Origin: Coccinella septempunctata
Lineage: Eukaryota > Arthropoda > Insecta > Coleoptera > Coccinellidae
Length of the DNA stretch: 64,000 bases
Assembly: GCF_907165205.1 (NCBI RefSeq)
Contig: NC_058190.1
Location: 35,553,345-35,617,344, forward strand
Reading direction: 5' to 3'
How positions within the stretch are numbered: the first letter of the stretch is position 1; each line of letters starts with the position of its first letter. Positions 24,196 through 36,164 of the stretch are shown here, piece after piece. The notes beneath the pieces were generated by a model. It saw only the letters and a list, made by a program, of their open reading frames with translations, did not search any database and had not been told where the DNA came from. Made by a program: the position numbers and the translations under genes.

Positions 24196-25103
24196 CCGTA
24201 GATTCGGGAGACATGGGACGATTGTTGAATTCAATTTGTCATATTTTCAAAACGGTGACCTATTTTCATCTGAAAAAGTGGTTCGAATATGCTTACTGTC
24301 TCAGACTATTGCTTCAGAATTCGGATATAAATTTTCAAAAAAATAAAATATACCTCTCCCAAGTCACCCACCGAGTTGGGAGGCTTGGGGCACAAGTTAA
24401 AATCTATTGATTTCTCAACTCTCAAATGAAATAGGTGACTTGGGACGGTGTATAGTTTTGAAAAATTAGAATTTGTGATTATATAGTTGAAATTCAATAA
24501 GGAAATTAAATGATAAACCCCAATTACAGCGAAGGGGAATCGCAACTCAAATTCAAAAAAACTAAACAAAACAAGGGAACTTTGATTTCTTTCATTCTTT
24601 GGTGATTTCTTTGTGGAAATAACGTAAATAATAGTACCCCCCGAAAAATCGGCATATTTCCTGCTGCCGATGCGCCGCTTGTATCTATTCGGCATTGTCA
24701 CAAGTCACCATATAAAACAACAAAATAAATGAATGAGATCCGTGTTGCCGTTTGATTTGTAAACAACCTTGTTTCATGACATATCTAATATCCCAATATC
24801 CCACGTATCCAGAAAAAAAATTACACATGCACAAAGTGAAACACATGTACAAGACACTAGAAAGTATAAGGGCTACAGAAAAACGCGCTTTTACTCTTCT
24901 GAATTCGTTAATTTTTCCTGTCAATTCAAACGCTCTGGTCACGGCAAACTCAACAGGAATTTATTGTTAAACTAACCGAAAAGACTCTACATAATTTTAT
25001 AAGTATGTTCCTTCAATCATAAATGGAAAGTTACAAAGAAATCTGTAAGGGGGAGTAATTGTCCCAAGTTACAGGACTGTCCCAAGTCACCCGAATCTAC
25101 CGG
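24196..25103 (-). mobile_element. Pogo-like DNA transposon, deletion derivative B
   Basis: A 908-bp unit flanked by TA. Inverted ends: CCGTAGATTCGGGAGACATG at the left and, in complement, CCGGTAGATTCGGGTGACTT at the right. GTGACTTGGGAC-type motifs recur inside (24360, 24433, 25059, 25078). It keeps only the transposase N-terminus. Confidence 0.75.
24600..24695 (-). pseudogene. Pogo-like transposase N-terminal fragment
   Basis: The ATG at 24695 opens MPNRYKRRIGSRKYADFSGG, a close match in style to the start of psq-type helix-turn-helix domains in pogo-like transposases (MPxxYxRK..xRxYxxxS). Similarity fades after about 45 codons, and no catalytic core follows before the element ends. The open frame running on to 24306 is probably not coding. 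Confidence 0.6.
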
Positions 25104-25748
25104 TATTGGTTTTGTTACGCCTATCAGCTAAGGTAATAAGAGTAATTAAGTAGTAGAATAGTAAAGGATATAATTCTCGATTTCTTCTTGGAACTCTTCG
25201 AACAGTTGCTTGTAATTTTTTGTCTTCCTCTAGGAAATTAATTAAAATAGAGGAGTTAAGTATAGATATTCAGTTTTACTGTCGTTAACACTGAATAAAT
25301 CATTGCCTTGACTTTCCCGGTGCTAAACAAGGCGGCAAATCTCACCAATCCTGCCGATCTTTTCCTAAATCCTACATATTTTCTCCTAAACTTTATCACC
25401 TATTGCAGTTCCTGTAACATAAACTGAATTGCAGGTCGTGAAACGTTCACGTGAAACAAAGAAAATTAATTAACTCACTACGATCTCACAATAACTGCTC
25501 AACTAACGTAATGGCTTGTTTTGAATGCCGTCGCAGGTCTTAAATTTCACAGGAGGAACCAGCCAGAAAGTAATAACTTAAGTTTATGATGAAACGTGAA
25601 CATTAAATTATTCACATTGTTTTGAAGTTCATTAATGAACCTGTTGGAACGGCAGCTCAAGCTAATACTATCACAACCTCAATATTCCTGAGTAGTAATA
25701 ATGTGTGTGCTCGCGTTGTCATGAAGAGAGCATCTGCACTTCGTTTAA
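25104..25748. other. No gene recognised
   Basis: Nothing supported between the pogo-like element and the next MITE. Confidence 0.4.
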
Positions 25749-25968
25749 GGCCCGGTACTTTCACGTGCGAATAAATAAATTTATTCGCATTTATTAAGTC
25801 TTATTCGTAAGATTAGTAAAAATGCAGTCTTTTCACTTTCAGATAGTGTTATTCATCGAATAAATCTGTCATTGAAACTTAATTAGAAGAGTTTATTTGT
25901 CATCTATCGAATGTCGGTACGTCATTATTGGTTGAATAAAATTTATTCGAAGGTGAAAGTACCGGGCC
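25749..25968. mobile_element. PIF/Harbinger-like MITE
   Basis: A 220-bp unit flanked by TAA on both sides. Ends GGCCCGGTACTTTCAC and, inverted, GTGAAAGTACCGGGCC continue inward into GAATAAA..TTTATTCG. A TAA target duplication with GGCCC-type ends fits PIF/Harbinger. No coding capacity. Confidence 0.8.
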
Positions 25969-26534
25969 TAAGTCAGTAAAATATGCTATCCTTGCTCGGT
26001 TCTGATAATAATGTACAACGAGTCTAGTATTCCTCACTGAATCTTCAAGAATAACAATGTCGTTCGCAGGTCGCAAGTTTGAGGTTAGGTCCATGAATTG
26101 TTGTTTCTTCAAATTTTTTTTATTCGCTTTTGTCTATCCTGTTGAAGCTACCAGCAGTGTATATTGAACACATAAACAAAAACTTTCTTCCCACTTGTTA
26201 TGTGATTGCCTCTTTCTTATTTTCGAGATATTTCCCCTTTTTTAGTTCTGTCTGGGTTTGACTAATTTCAATTTTCTATACATTCACATAATGGAAAAGT
26301 GAATTTAGGCACCAGACATATTATTGTTAGGACACAGATCAATAATAATCTATCATTTTATTCATCTACATTTCCAACTTCAGCGTTTCTTTTTCAGGAT
26401 TGCTGTTTAAATCGACAAATGAAGGATGGAAACAGCCTCTCACTCTTGAAGATATATATATCCATACTTTTTGGTTATGAATATCATTTAATTAAATGCA
26501 GCTATTGTTTTTCTACTGTCTACTTTATAGACTT
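25969..26534. other. No gene recognised
   Basis: AT-rich sequence, no supported exon. Confidence 0.4.
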
Positions 26535-27449
26535 TATAGGGGGTGTCTGGGAGACTTGCTCAGGTAGGAGACTTGAACCACCTCAAATATTTTAATTCAA
26601 ACTACCGGTATCATAAATAGCATATGCGACATACTCGTAACAAGGCACAACTAGAAGCGGTTTCATTTTGACCGCCATCAGAACAGTTCGGGAGTGAGAG
26701 GGTTTAATATGATTTTGTTATTAGGAAGTAAGAAATCGAATAATTATTGTTTGTTACACTGCCTGAAAAGTTTAATAGGTGCTTGATTTTATTTAGTTTT
26801 ATTGCTTTCATTGATTAATATTGATTTACAAACGATGAGCCTTTTTAAAATAGTAGTTGTAAAACTCTCAAGAAAACATCTGTTGAATAGGTTGAAAGAA
26901 AGTGCGGGTGACTTGACCCATGCTATCTATGGTCGGGAGAAATAATCAGTGTTCCAAGTTTCCCGCACTGAGCTAAGATTATGGTTTGCTTCAAAAAAAG
27001 AAAATTATTTAATAGAAATAAATATGGAAAAAACAAAGGTTCAAAAAAGTAAAAAACATCTCGGAAATAAGTGAGAGTGTCTCTGAAATAGAAAATATGT
27101 ATTTCATACGCTGATAGATCTGATGATGAAAACCTTTACATAGACAATCGTTGGTCATTGAAAACTGTTCCTTTTCAATGTTTTTCCTGATTAACAAACT
27201 TATCGTCAAATCTCTTTTGGCCCCTGTTCAACTCTCCTATGGGTTAAGGAGACATGAGCCCATTTTTGATTCCTAAAAAAAAATTGCTGAACTCAAAATG
27301 TTCGTCTCACCATCATTCTACTGTTATCTATCGTTACCTATTCGGGCATGATATCTGCAAGCAAAAAAATGAGTTGATACTATTTACACATACAACTTAA
27401 GAGGTTTCAGAGTGAAAAGGGGTTCAACTCTCCCAGACTGCAATTTATA
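26535..27449. mobile_element. Possible third pogo-style non-autonomous element
   Basis: Imperfect inverted ends GTCTGGGAGACTTG (26545) and CAACTCTCCCAGAC (27424). Between them the motif GGAGACTTGAACC or GGTGACTTGACCC recurs in both orientations (26568, 26909, 26954, 27219, 27237). The design resembles derivative B, but the ends are weaker and no coding trace was recognised. Confidence 0.4.
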
Positions 27450-28043
27450 GAACCCCGAAGAAGGCTTGCACTCTGATTAGCCAAAACTTTGGTTTATGAA
27501 TAAAGAATAAAACATCAACAGCCTTCCTGTTTGCACCTCTTACAAATATCAAAATCTATCGTATACGGTATCACAGTATCAATATATAAGAATCAAAATT
27601 ATCACCTATCAGCATATTAAGATATGTTTGGGTTTTACAAAGTACAAAAAGCATTTAGAATTGAATTCTACTTCAGCAATGGGGAGAAAATAGAAGACGA
27701 GTGGAAATAGTCTGTTGATGAATGTTTCAGCAACTACAGTGTCGAGTATACCAATGTTGCTGTAGACTACCAGTCTTTTCGAAGTACTGATAGACTTTCC
27801 GCTGAAACATGTAGTGTTCAAAGAAAAAAGGTGGTCGACCGAAGAAAAGAAACCCAGATTTAATCAACAATGTTGTTCGGGTTTTATCTCAACTGGCTGG
27901 CGTCTGTGTTGATTTGGCACACGTTTTTGAAAGAAGACATCAATTTGTCTCAATATAGATTGACGGGTTAATGTTGATTACCCTCTTAGGATATCCTTCT
28001 GCGATTGTTTTCTCAACTAATTCATTGATAACCTCAATCAAAT
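27450..28043. other. No gene recognised; possible transposase 5' part
   Basis: A faint coding-like trace at about 27640-27960 may be the helix-turn-helix region of the mariner-like gene that follows, but stops and frameshifts prevent a firm reading. Confidence 0.3.
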
Positions 28044-28785
28044 TTTTCTCAAATAAAGCCTGGTTTCATCGTTCTGGATATGTTGACTCTCAAAGAATGA
28101 GGATGTGGAGCAGCCAAAACCAAGAAAATGTTCACATAGAGACAACACATAATTCAAAAAAAAAAATGGAGTTTGGTGTGCTATCAGTCAGAGACGAATT
28201 ATGGAACCTTTTTTCTTTGATTGGACATAAACTGCAGAAGAAGAAATTATTAGGTATGCCTTTAAGAGATGAATTAAATTTTTTTTAAATGGTCATAATA
28301 GTTATTAGGAAAGTTTTAACGGCATGCAGACAGGAATTGAATTCTGAAAACAGCACCAGTTAGAGCAGGATTCGAACCTACGACCCCCTGATTACCGGTC
28401 AGGTCCTCACGTCTGACTGGGAAGCTCAGTTGGGAGAGTACCTGACCGGTAATCAGGGGGTCGTAGGTTCGAATCCTGCTCTGATTGGTACTTTTTTCAG
28501 AATTCAATTCCTGTCTGCATGCCGTTAAAACTTTCATAACATTATATTTCAGACATTAAACTATCATCACGTAATACAATAGTTATTTTGAACAAGATGG
28601 AACCAGAGCTCCACACAACTGCAGAAACCATAGCTACTTTGAGGAATGTTTTTCAGAATCAGGATCTTACACCCTGTGACTTTTTCTCATGACCTCATTT
28701 GAAGCATCCTATCCATGAAATACCTATTTCTGTTTTGGATCAACTGCAGTCTTGAATCATTGAGAATATTTATTAGTCAAGTTTT
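28044..28785 (+). pseudogene. Mariner/Tc1-superfamily transposase, interrupted
   Basis: Before the interruption the plus strand reads AWFHRSGYVDSQRMRMWSSQ, then NQENVH and KKMEFGVLS, which correspond to the region after the first catalytic Asp in a mariner-like family (pattern H-L-S-G-Y-V-N-x-Q-N-x-R-x-W-S-x-E-N). After the palindrome at 28308-28535 the gene resumes with a degraded DG..PH block near 28595, then DLTPCDFF and PHLKHPIHEIPISVLDQLQ. These are the segments around the last catalytic residue. Several in-frame stops and the insertion make the gene dead. Confidence 0.75.
28308..28535. repeat. Palindrome carrying tRNA-like sequence in each arm
   Basis: Arms of about 97 bp (28308-28405 and 28439-28535) are near-perfect inverted copies around a 33-bp loop. 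The right arm plus loop contains an A-box-like AGCTCAGTTGGGAGA (28423-28437), an anticodon-arm-like CCTGA-CCGGTAA-TCAGG (28441-28457, anticodon GGT, Thr if real) and a B box GGTTCGAATCC (28466-28476). The left arm repeats the anticodon arm and B box in inverse. The acceptor stem does not pair, so I do not call a functional tRNA. It sits inside a dead transposase gene. Confidence 0.8.
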
Positions 28786-30308
28786 TCAGGAAAGTGAAAA
28801 ATATATTCTAATAAAGATCGTCTTTCGTAAATAGCAGATCGCTCTCTAGACCCTCCTAGCAAGAAATGTCCCGCTTTCGTTTTCAATATTTTTCAGGTCA
28901 CCTTCCCTCCTTGAAATATGTCGTGAACCTGATTTCCATTCAGCAAAGCCCCAGTCGCAAAATAATCCTCCAATAAAGCTATTTCTGCATGAACCTACTC
29001 CGTAACTTACCTCGACGCCGTGCTCAAAGACGGAATTTATGATGAATACAGGAGTAGAGCAGAAGCCAAATGTTCCGACCACAAACAAAATATAACGACC
29101 CATCCCTTTACGGTCAGCCGATGGAAATACTCCAATAAATCAGGGGAATGGTTCGAATAAAAACCGCATGGAAAAATCTCGGGTTTTATGTACCGGTGCC
29201 GAATTTTATATCTGCATCATTCTGGCTTCAGTGGCGGAATTGAATAACCGAATCGCATGAAATATACACCTGAATTTCAAACGATCAAATCGTTACGGGA
29301 ATGAACGTTGATTTGGTTCATTTACATTCTAATCATTTTCGAATAATTGGCAGCTGCTTCTTTATTCTTTTGTGGAATAAAAAAAAGGGGAAAAAGTATA
29401 CCTTTTTGTGTGTGAACTCGATACGTGGAGTTCAGAAGGGACATGAACTGTAAACTATACTTGTCCGTGAAGTTAGCACTAACTTTTCTGAAAATGAAAA
29501 CTTTTTTTCATTTTGGAAGCACCAAACTCACCTTATTTCTGTGTAAAATAACGAATAATTGGAATGATATAACCAACTGACCAACAGATACTGAAATAGT
29601 CGAAAATTCCTCTTTCATTTCAGAAGATCTTTTTTTGCCTTTCAGGCCAATTCACCCGGTCTGAATTTTATAGGGAAATAAATAGGATATCGCCTATATC
29701 AAGGTATTTATGTAATTCAAATACATACTTCCACGACTAACTGTCCATCGCCCTTTGTACACTTTACTGTGCGAGAAGCCTGTAGAAGAGAATCAACGTT
29801 CATTTTCTCCGAAACCATCCTTTCTTTTATACTGAAAGTGAGCAACGTTAAAATTTTACGTGATATGGAGATTGAAGTAGCTTCGCATCTGAATGCATGG
29901 AAAAGAGCCTAATTAGCAACGCCCAGCTCTCACCAAATTTTAGAAAGGGGATATATATTCTGCAGAAGTGCAGAAGATGTTACAGGGGAAATCAGAATGT
30001 CTTATTCTTGAGTTAGTTGCTTCGAGATGGCCAATTTCATCTACTGATTTTCGGAGCATGGAGCTAGTGAGCCTTGCTACAGGATCGCCATTGCATAGGT
30101 AAATTTTATGGAGGTACCTTTTTGTGAAAGAAAGTCAAGATGAGGGGAATTGAATCACTAGAATATTTTTCGAATTTTCCCGATTTTACTAGTAGGAGGT
30201 TTTTGTAGGATGCACTTGCCCTAGTTGTTGTCGTCTTGATCGAGTTCGTGAGTATGACAGCTTCGCCATTACTATAAGAAAAACTCGAGAATCCATCTAT
30301 CTGTCTAT
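28786..30308. other. No gene recognised
   Basis: Open frame 28846-29103 on the minus strand has no domain. No repeat ends were found. Confidence 0.4.
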
Positions 30309-31258
30309 AGTTGGGGAGCCCAAGAGGAAAATTCGGGATTTACTTGAGCGCGTCATATTAATATAAGGGGAGTCAACTTGGACCCTGTAGAGTACCTATC
30401 TCTGCCAAAAATTAGACCTGTATATAAGAGAAATTGTCTAGGACAGCCTGCCAGAAAAGTAAAAAAAAAGATCATTGTAGGTACCTACTCGAGCATATCA
30501 GATTAATATAAGGGGACATACCTTCTTGGACCTTGTAGAGTACCTCTACTAAAAATTAGACCTGTATATAGGGGGAATTGTCTAGGACAGCCTGTCAGAA
30601 TAGTAAAAAAAACAATATTTGCATACACTCTGGCGGGGCCTATATGTGGTTAATTACATGTTGGAAAAGTATATTTATATTCCCTTAATCTGAGAATGTG
30701 TGGGAGGGTGCCAAACTTGCAAAATAAAACGTCACGTGTTGGTATATTCTCGAGCGCGGTGGCTTTTTTTATTTTGAAGCTAATGATTCAAGAATAACGG
30801 AAAAAATGTAATCTGACAGTTTCAGCAAGCCGAAACAATAAAAATTGGCCACAAAAGTCAGTTTCTTTGAATTTCCTCCTCTTCTGGATTTCAAATTGTC
30901 TTCGCGTTCATTATTGAAGTTATAGAGCATAACTTTTTCTACAAATGTTGTCCGAAGCAATTTTTTTTTATGTTACAACGTTTTCGAGATATATATGGCG
31001 ATGAATCTACATTAGACTGGGTTTGTACATTGACCTTGGGCTTTCGCATGTGTCTCTAAGCTCCTCTCCCTTATAGCCCTTTAGCTCGAAAACAGTTGAG
31101 AGTATGAAAAATTGCATCAGAAAAAAGTTGTATTGAATTTTATTAACTACAACTCATAATGAGTACAGAAAAAAAAATCCTTGTTATCATCTTCAAACTG
31201 TCAGATTAAGAAACCCCTCCTGATTAGTGTCAGATTAATGGGTCAACACGTCTGGTCA
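30309..31258 (+). mobile_element. Non-coding repeat with TTGGGGAGCC end, copy 1 (truncated)
   Basis: Starts TTGGGGAGCCCAAGAGG at 30311. A unit of about 150 bp containing AAAATTAGACCTGTATATA and TTGTCTAGGACAGCCTG is present twice in tandem. Further in are GAGCGCGGTGGC and AGCAAGCCGAAACAATAAAA, all shared with the copy at 37074-38532. CAGATTAAT-type motifs recur. Similarity stops near 31258 without the far terminal repeat, so this copy is truncated. Confidence 0.75.
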
Positions 31259-33797
31259 ACAAATTTCTTTATGCTAACGTTTCGGAACAGCACTGTTACT
31301 TCTCTCAAGGCTAAAAATGAAAAAAGATAGTTAAGGACGTGAACATACAAAAAATATTGGATAAATTTTAGTATTTTTTATGATTGTCGACTTCACATAA
31401 CTTAAGATTGGAGTGTTCTTTTGATGCTATTTTTCATATTTACATTTTTATGTTTGAGACAGGCGTTTGCATATTTTCGTGTTTTGTTATCATATTAATA
31501 CCTACCTTACTATTTATTGTTCTTTGGTTGGTGTGCTTCTTCAACACTGAAGTTTAATATAATATTATTCTATTCTATGATTTCGAAGTTGTTTCATGAC
31601 ATTTGATGTTTGGTAATGGCTGAAACGTTTTTAGTCGATGGTGGATGAAATCATAGAAAATGAAATGTTCATGCTATTTCTGAATGTGGTATGTTTCCCA
31701 AATTGTTGTATTACACATTACACCTTTAATAAAAGATTTCGTAAGGTATGAGTTGTAGAATTTGTTTTGTTTGTTCACGTTTTGAACTATCTTTTTGTTT
31801 TTTATTCTTGAGAAACGTGCTATTCAGAAACGTTCTGTTGATTCAAAATAGGCTATTCTCAATTCAAAAGCAGGGTGGAATCGTGTTTGACCAGTTTCGG
31901 ACCAGCCTATGAAGCCAAAAATAATTTTAGCTTATGCGCTACGTAGAATCGATCTTGCCAAAGTTTTAGTCATTCTCCTAGCTCAAAATTTTCAAAGGTT
32001 ATCGACCGATCGAGCACTTTTTGACTCACCCCGTATACTTATTTGGGCAATATCAATAAGTTTATGGTATTTTACGCTCTTCTTCTTGATCTCAATTCAA
32101 GGCTGAGGCTTGTAATTCTAGCTCCAATCATCAGAGTAGGTAGAAAATCTTCCCATCGCTTAGGGGTCTGCCAAATGAGTTCTGGCTTTTTTTTTAATTT
32201 TTGGTAAAATCATCATATATGTTATGGTATCTCCCGTCATTACCTAATGTTTTTTCGGTTATAAAATATCATCATCCATATAAAACAATACTCGATTGGA
32301 ACAGTTCATCATCATGTTTTACAAAAGTTGTCAAATTCAAAAGTTGTGATAAAAGTAATGAACGAAGTATCTTTACTTTTCAACTCCCAAGAAATGTTCA
32401 TTTCCCGCACGTTCAAGTTGAGCAGAAGGCTGCAAATTCCATACTCGTTCATTATGGTGAGAAAGTCCATCTTCTCTCATACTCTTGCTCCTTAATTATT
32501 AAACCGAACTCTCACACATTATCTTGGGGCAAAAGGAAAATTCAAAGACTCTATGAAAAAGTAAGTAAATCCTACTCAACACTAGTTGCTACACGGTCAT
32601 TTCAATCTACAAATTAACCTCAGTCGCATTTTATCCACGTACTTGTTGATTCTTTCTTCACAGGGCCCAACCAAGCTAAAACACCGCCTTGTATATCCAT
32701 CAGCTAATGCGCATCAGTTTAATCTTGATGCCCATTCAACATTAAGATCTTTCCCAGCGTTGTTCCATCATTTATTCATGCCTTTCTTCGTTATTATGTT
32801 AGCCAATGTGTGTAACCAGAAGTTCATAATTAATTCACACTTAGGTGTCGACGAACCACCGAATGTTCCTCGGGCACTTTTAGAGTGTTTCACAAACATG
32901 TCAACTCTCCCCCCTGAGTAGTTTGCTCCGTAAATAACGGAGCGCCTACCTTACATTTACTATGAACAAGGGAAGCTGTTGAGTTTAGTTGATTTCATTA
33001 ATGGAAGGGTTTTTGAGTACCTACAGGTGAACGAAAGTTGACGAAAACACTACAACCGTGAATGGGTTCAGCACATTTAAGTTAAATATCCGTCACTTTC
33101 GAGTTGCTCGAAGTACACTTCGTCTCTTCGGTTGTCGAGGATTTGGGATGCATAATAAGGTTTTCGGAAAATTGGAGTGAAAACTTCCTCATTTCAGGGT
33201 TCGTTATTACTCTTTCGGCGTAATTAACCTGAAAGCGGTGCACAATGTGAAGAAAATATGAGAATAATTGTAGGTGTACTTCATTATTGAACTTGTAAGT
33301 AGAAACTAAATAATTTGGTATTTTTAATTACTCGAATTTGTTTTCAGATGGTGAGTTTGCAAGCATGTAATTTTCATTTGAATCGTCCACCGGGTGGCTT
33401 AACACAGATGAATTAAAAATCGAAAATTGCTGAGGAACCATCAGGCTTAGGTGTACGGAAACCTTATGAAGATAGTTTAGAAATTAATTTTAAATTTTTG
33501 ATCATTATTTTGCAGAGTTAATTTTTTTCTGTATAGAAGTAGCCAACTGGTCTACTCGAAAAAATACTGTCTGTAATGCTGGCGTAACTGGTTTTTTCAT
33601 TTAATTGCTCGTATTTAGTAAAAAACTCGATATTTTCGATTTTTTGAAATTTTCTAGTAAATGGTGCTTCTAAGGTATAAAGTGATCTGAAGAAACTCAT
33701 TATAATTTAAGCTTGCCACTCCATTTCTGAGGTCAAATAGGGTGCTACATTTAAAGAAACGCAACTTTGGTCTATATCTTCGTTTTCGAACAAATTA
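31259..33797. other. No gene recognised
   Basis: The largest open frames (32201-32617 and 32586-32921, plus strand) overlap one another and have no recognisable domain or signal peptide. A small hairpin, GCTCCG..CGGAGC, lies at 32925-32943. Confidence 0.4.
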
Positions 33798-34427
33798 TAC
33801 AGGGTGCCCCGGTTTATGGAGAAATAATATCTTCATTTCTGAAATATTTCCAAATACCAATGACTTGACATTTTGGATATAGGAAACCCTTCAAAGACTC
33901 ACCTTATTTTTTCTTTACAAATTGAAATGTAAGTGAAAAAATAGTTTTTTCATTCGAAAACAATCGATTTTTGGCCCTTTTTTTGTATTCCAACTTTGAG
34001 ACTCTCATTTGATCTTTCTGTATATCAAAAAGTAATGTTCTCCACATAACGACGTAGAATATCTTTTCGGTAACAAAGCTCAAAAAACAGATCTGAGATT
34101 GTGCGTTACGCTTTTATGAAATCCTGAGTCTTCTACAAGTCTCCATTTGTGATTTTTTCCAAAAAACAGTGAATAACTCGAAACGGCTCGAGATGGCTAT
34201 AGGGAAATGTGTATAAAATAAATGTGGAATTCAAAGATATATCCGAAAATGTCATAATATACAGGGTGTTTCATTTGGAATGAGAAATTTGGTGCCATTT
34301 CCGGTGCATCGAGAAGTCATTGTTATTTGAAAATACATATTTCAGAAATGAAGTTCTATGACTTATTTCTCCATAAACTTCTAATAGGCACTACCACTGC
34401 CGGTGGGACCCCCTGTATATGAAAATA
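33798..34427. mobile_element. Composite foldback and MITE with TACAGGG ends
   Basis: Two related units face each other. One starts TACAGGGTGCCCCGG at 33798 and contains TTTATGGAGAAATAA and CTTCATTTCTGAAATAT. A 168-bp unit at 34260-34427 (TACAGGGTGTTTCATTTGG ... CCCCCTGTA) carries the same segments inverted. The whole forms an interrupted palindrome. Another TACAGGGTG end lies at 34493. Non-coding. Confidence 0.7.
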
Positions 34428-34742
34428 ATTTTAAATTGTGCTTTTTAACACCCTTCATACATCCCAAAAGAATATTTTCAAAAAATTTCTTTATACAGGG
34501 TGTACCAAGTTTGAGGGCCTATTAGACGTTTCTGGAAAACTGGACCTATTTGAAATCTGAAAATTTGCTTTTTGATATTGCTTGACATTATCTATTATAT
34601 CATACTGGTAGTATTAAAAAAAGATGCTCATTAAGCAAGCTTCTACTTTAGAAAGAGTGTTTCTTTATACACTCAATAAAAGAAAAATATCTTCATCTTG
34701 GTTCATATAGAAAATTTATTTCATTGGAATCTAAATGAATCG

Positions 34743-35225
34743 TAATTATCATTCCACACGAGAATTTCTTATGACGTTACAATTAATAATCGAAATAAAA
34801 TCTCAGAGACTTGGACATATTATATTTTTTCTCATATCGGGAAATTAAAATATTTTGGACGTCTTCGATTTGTTCTATTTTCAAGGCTCGTTATGCAAAA
34901 TTTGAAAACTTTAGAAAACAATAATTCATTAAAATCAGGCACAAAATTAGGAATCTCTGAACAAAGGAAATATGCGATGTGGTGTTATCATCAACAATAC
35001 GGCTTTGTTCAGAGACGCTAATGTTGTCCCTGATTTTAATGAATTATTTTTTTCTAGAGTTTTCAAATTTTGCATAACGAGCCTTGAAAAAGTAACAAAT
35101 CGTTCCGAAACGTTGGCAATGTTATAATTTTCCGATTTTAGATTAAATTGGTCCAATTTCCTGAGATAATTATTTCGTTTATTCATCAACATGGACACGA
35201 ACTCTGACGAAGTTATAATTAATGT
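34743..35225. repeat. Long inverted repeat around a short loop
   Basis: Best-matched arms are 34861-34965 and 35003-35103, with TTCAAGGCTCGTTATGCAAA and ATTCATTAAAATCAGG against their complements. Weaker pairing extends outward to about 34743 and 35225. The loop of about 37 bp contains GATGTGGTGTTATCATC. No TACAGGG ends are present, so this is a different family from the other foldbacks. Confidence 0.75.
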
Positions 35226-35390
35226 TACACTGCGATGTACCTAACAGTCATCCAGAAAACTAGAAACTATTTAAATATGTATAAACAACCGTCTCACTAA
35301 TTGTCGTCATAAAAATAATCGGGTTGATATACGGCAATAATATCACCTTTGCCATGAACATTTTCACAAGCACATCAAATGTCATGTATA

Positions 35391-36164
35391 TGTTACGGGC
35401 AATATAAATAATTGGGCATTGTTTATAATGCCCGGGCAATTTAAAAAGTGCCCAAAAGGATATGACAAAATGATAAATTATGTTGCAAATATTACATTGC
35501 CCGGTTATTATGTATAATCGGCTGGGCAATTTGAAAATTATATATTATTTATATTTCTTATAAGAAATAACAAATTTTTGCATACCCAACTGACAAAGTA
35601 ACAAACAAAACATAACAAATAAAATTTCACATGCTGACAAACAAACCGGTGGGATGAAATAAGTAGGTATATACAAACAAAACGTAAGTCCAAATAAAAA
35701 TAAAGTATTAGATATGTACGTACTTTCAAATTTATATTCACACAAAATGTCAATACGTAGCAATACAGGCCGATACAGGCTCTATTCATTAGAGCAGCTT
35801 CCACTTTGGTGACATTTCGAGTTACATAGCTTTTTTTCTTTACGACACTTGCGCTCGTCGGATTTACAGCTACCTTTACAGCCACATCGACTATAGCCTG
35901 TCTTGGATGACAATCTTGCACATTCTCTTAGTTAAATCTCTATCTGTGGAATATCTTCGCCATTCTTTTCACATAGGTTGTCCCTTTGGTGTCAATTAAT
36001 CAAAGTGCCCAAAGAAATAATAGCGGTATTTATAATGACCGGGCAATGTGAGAAATTATTGTAAAGTAATTCATATTTATCAAATTGCCCGATTTTAATG
36101 GTCATTATTCATAATAACCAAGCATTATGAATACTGACCTAAATAATTACATTGCCCGTAACAA
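35391..36164 (-). mobile_element. Ginger-like non-autonomous DNA transposon
   Basis: A 774-bp unit with inverted ends TGTTACGGGCAAT and ATTGCCCGTAACA. The motif TGCCCGG (or GGGCAAT) recurs in both orientations near the ends (35416, 35431, 35495, 35523, 36042, 36096). TGT..ACA ends and the cysteine-rich coding remnant inside point to an integrase-type (Ginger-like) origin. The 4-bp target duplication is not exact (TATA and AATA), so family assignment is inference. Confidence 0.6.
35782..35922 (-). pseudogene. Cysteine-rich CXC-type tail of a lost integrase/transposase
   Basis: A 46-residue frame on the minus strand reads KTGYSRCGCKGSCKSDERKC then RKEKKLCNSKCH and SGSCSN, ending in a stop at 35782. 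The pattern C-x-C-K-x-x-C-x(6)-C-x(5)-C-x(3)-C-H-x(4)-C is like the C-terminal cysteine-rich module found in some integrase-like (Ginger/KRBA2-type) proteins, which probably binds zinc. The catalytic integrase core is missing from the element. Upstream, the frame is closed by a stop within five codons. The longer open frame in another phase over the same bases (35538-35921) does not show this pattern and is rejected. Confidence 0.6.

Noticed and set aside
28408..28490. Functional tRNA-Thr(GGT) gene
   Set aside because: Anticodon arm, A box and B box are visible, but the acceptor stem does not pair and the sequence is embedded in a palindrome.
28316..28537. Open frame through the tRNA-like palindrome
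   Set aside because: The translated peptide is the typical by-product of reading a tRNA-like sequence; the palindrome explains it.
32201..32921. Two overlapping plus-strand frames of 138 and 111 residues
   Set aside because: No domain, signal peptide, splice support or codon pattern; too little to call a gene.
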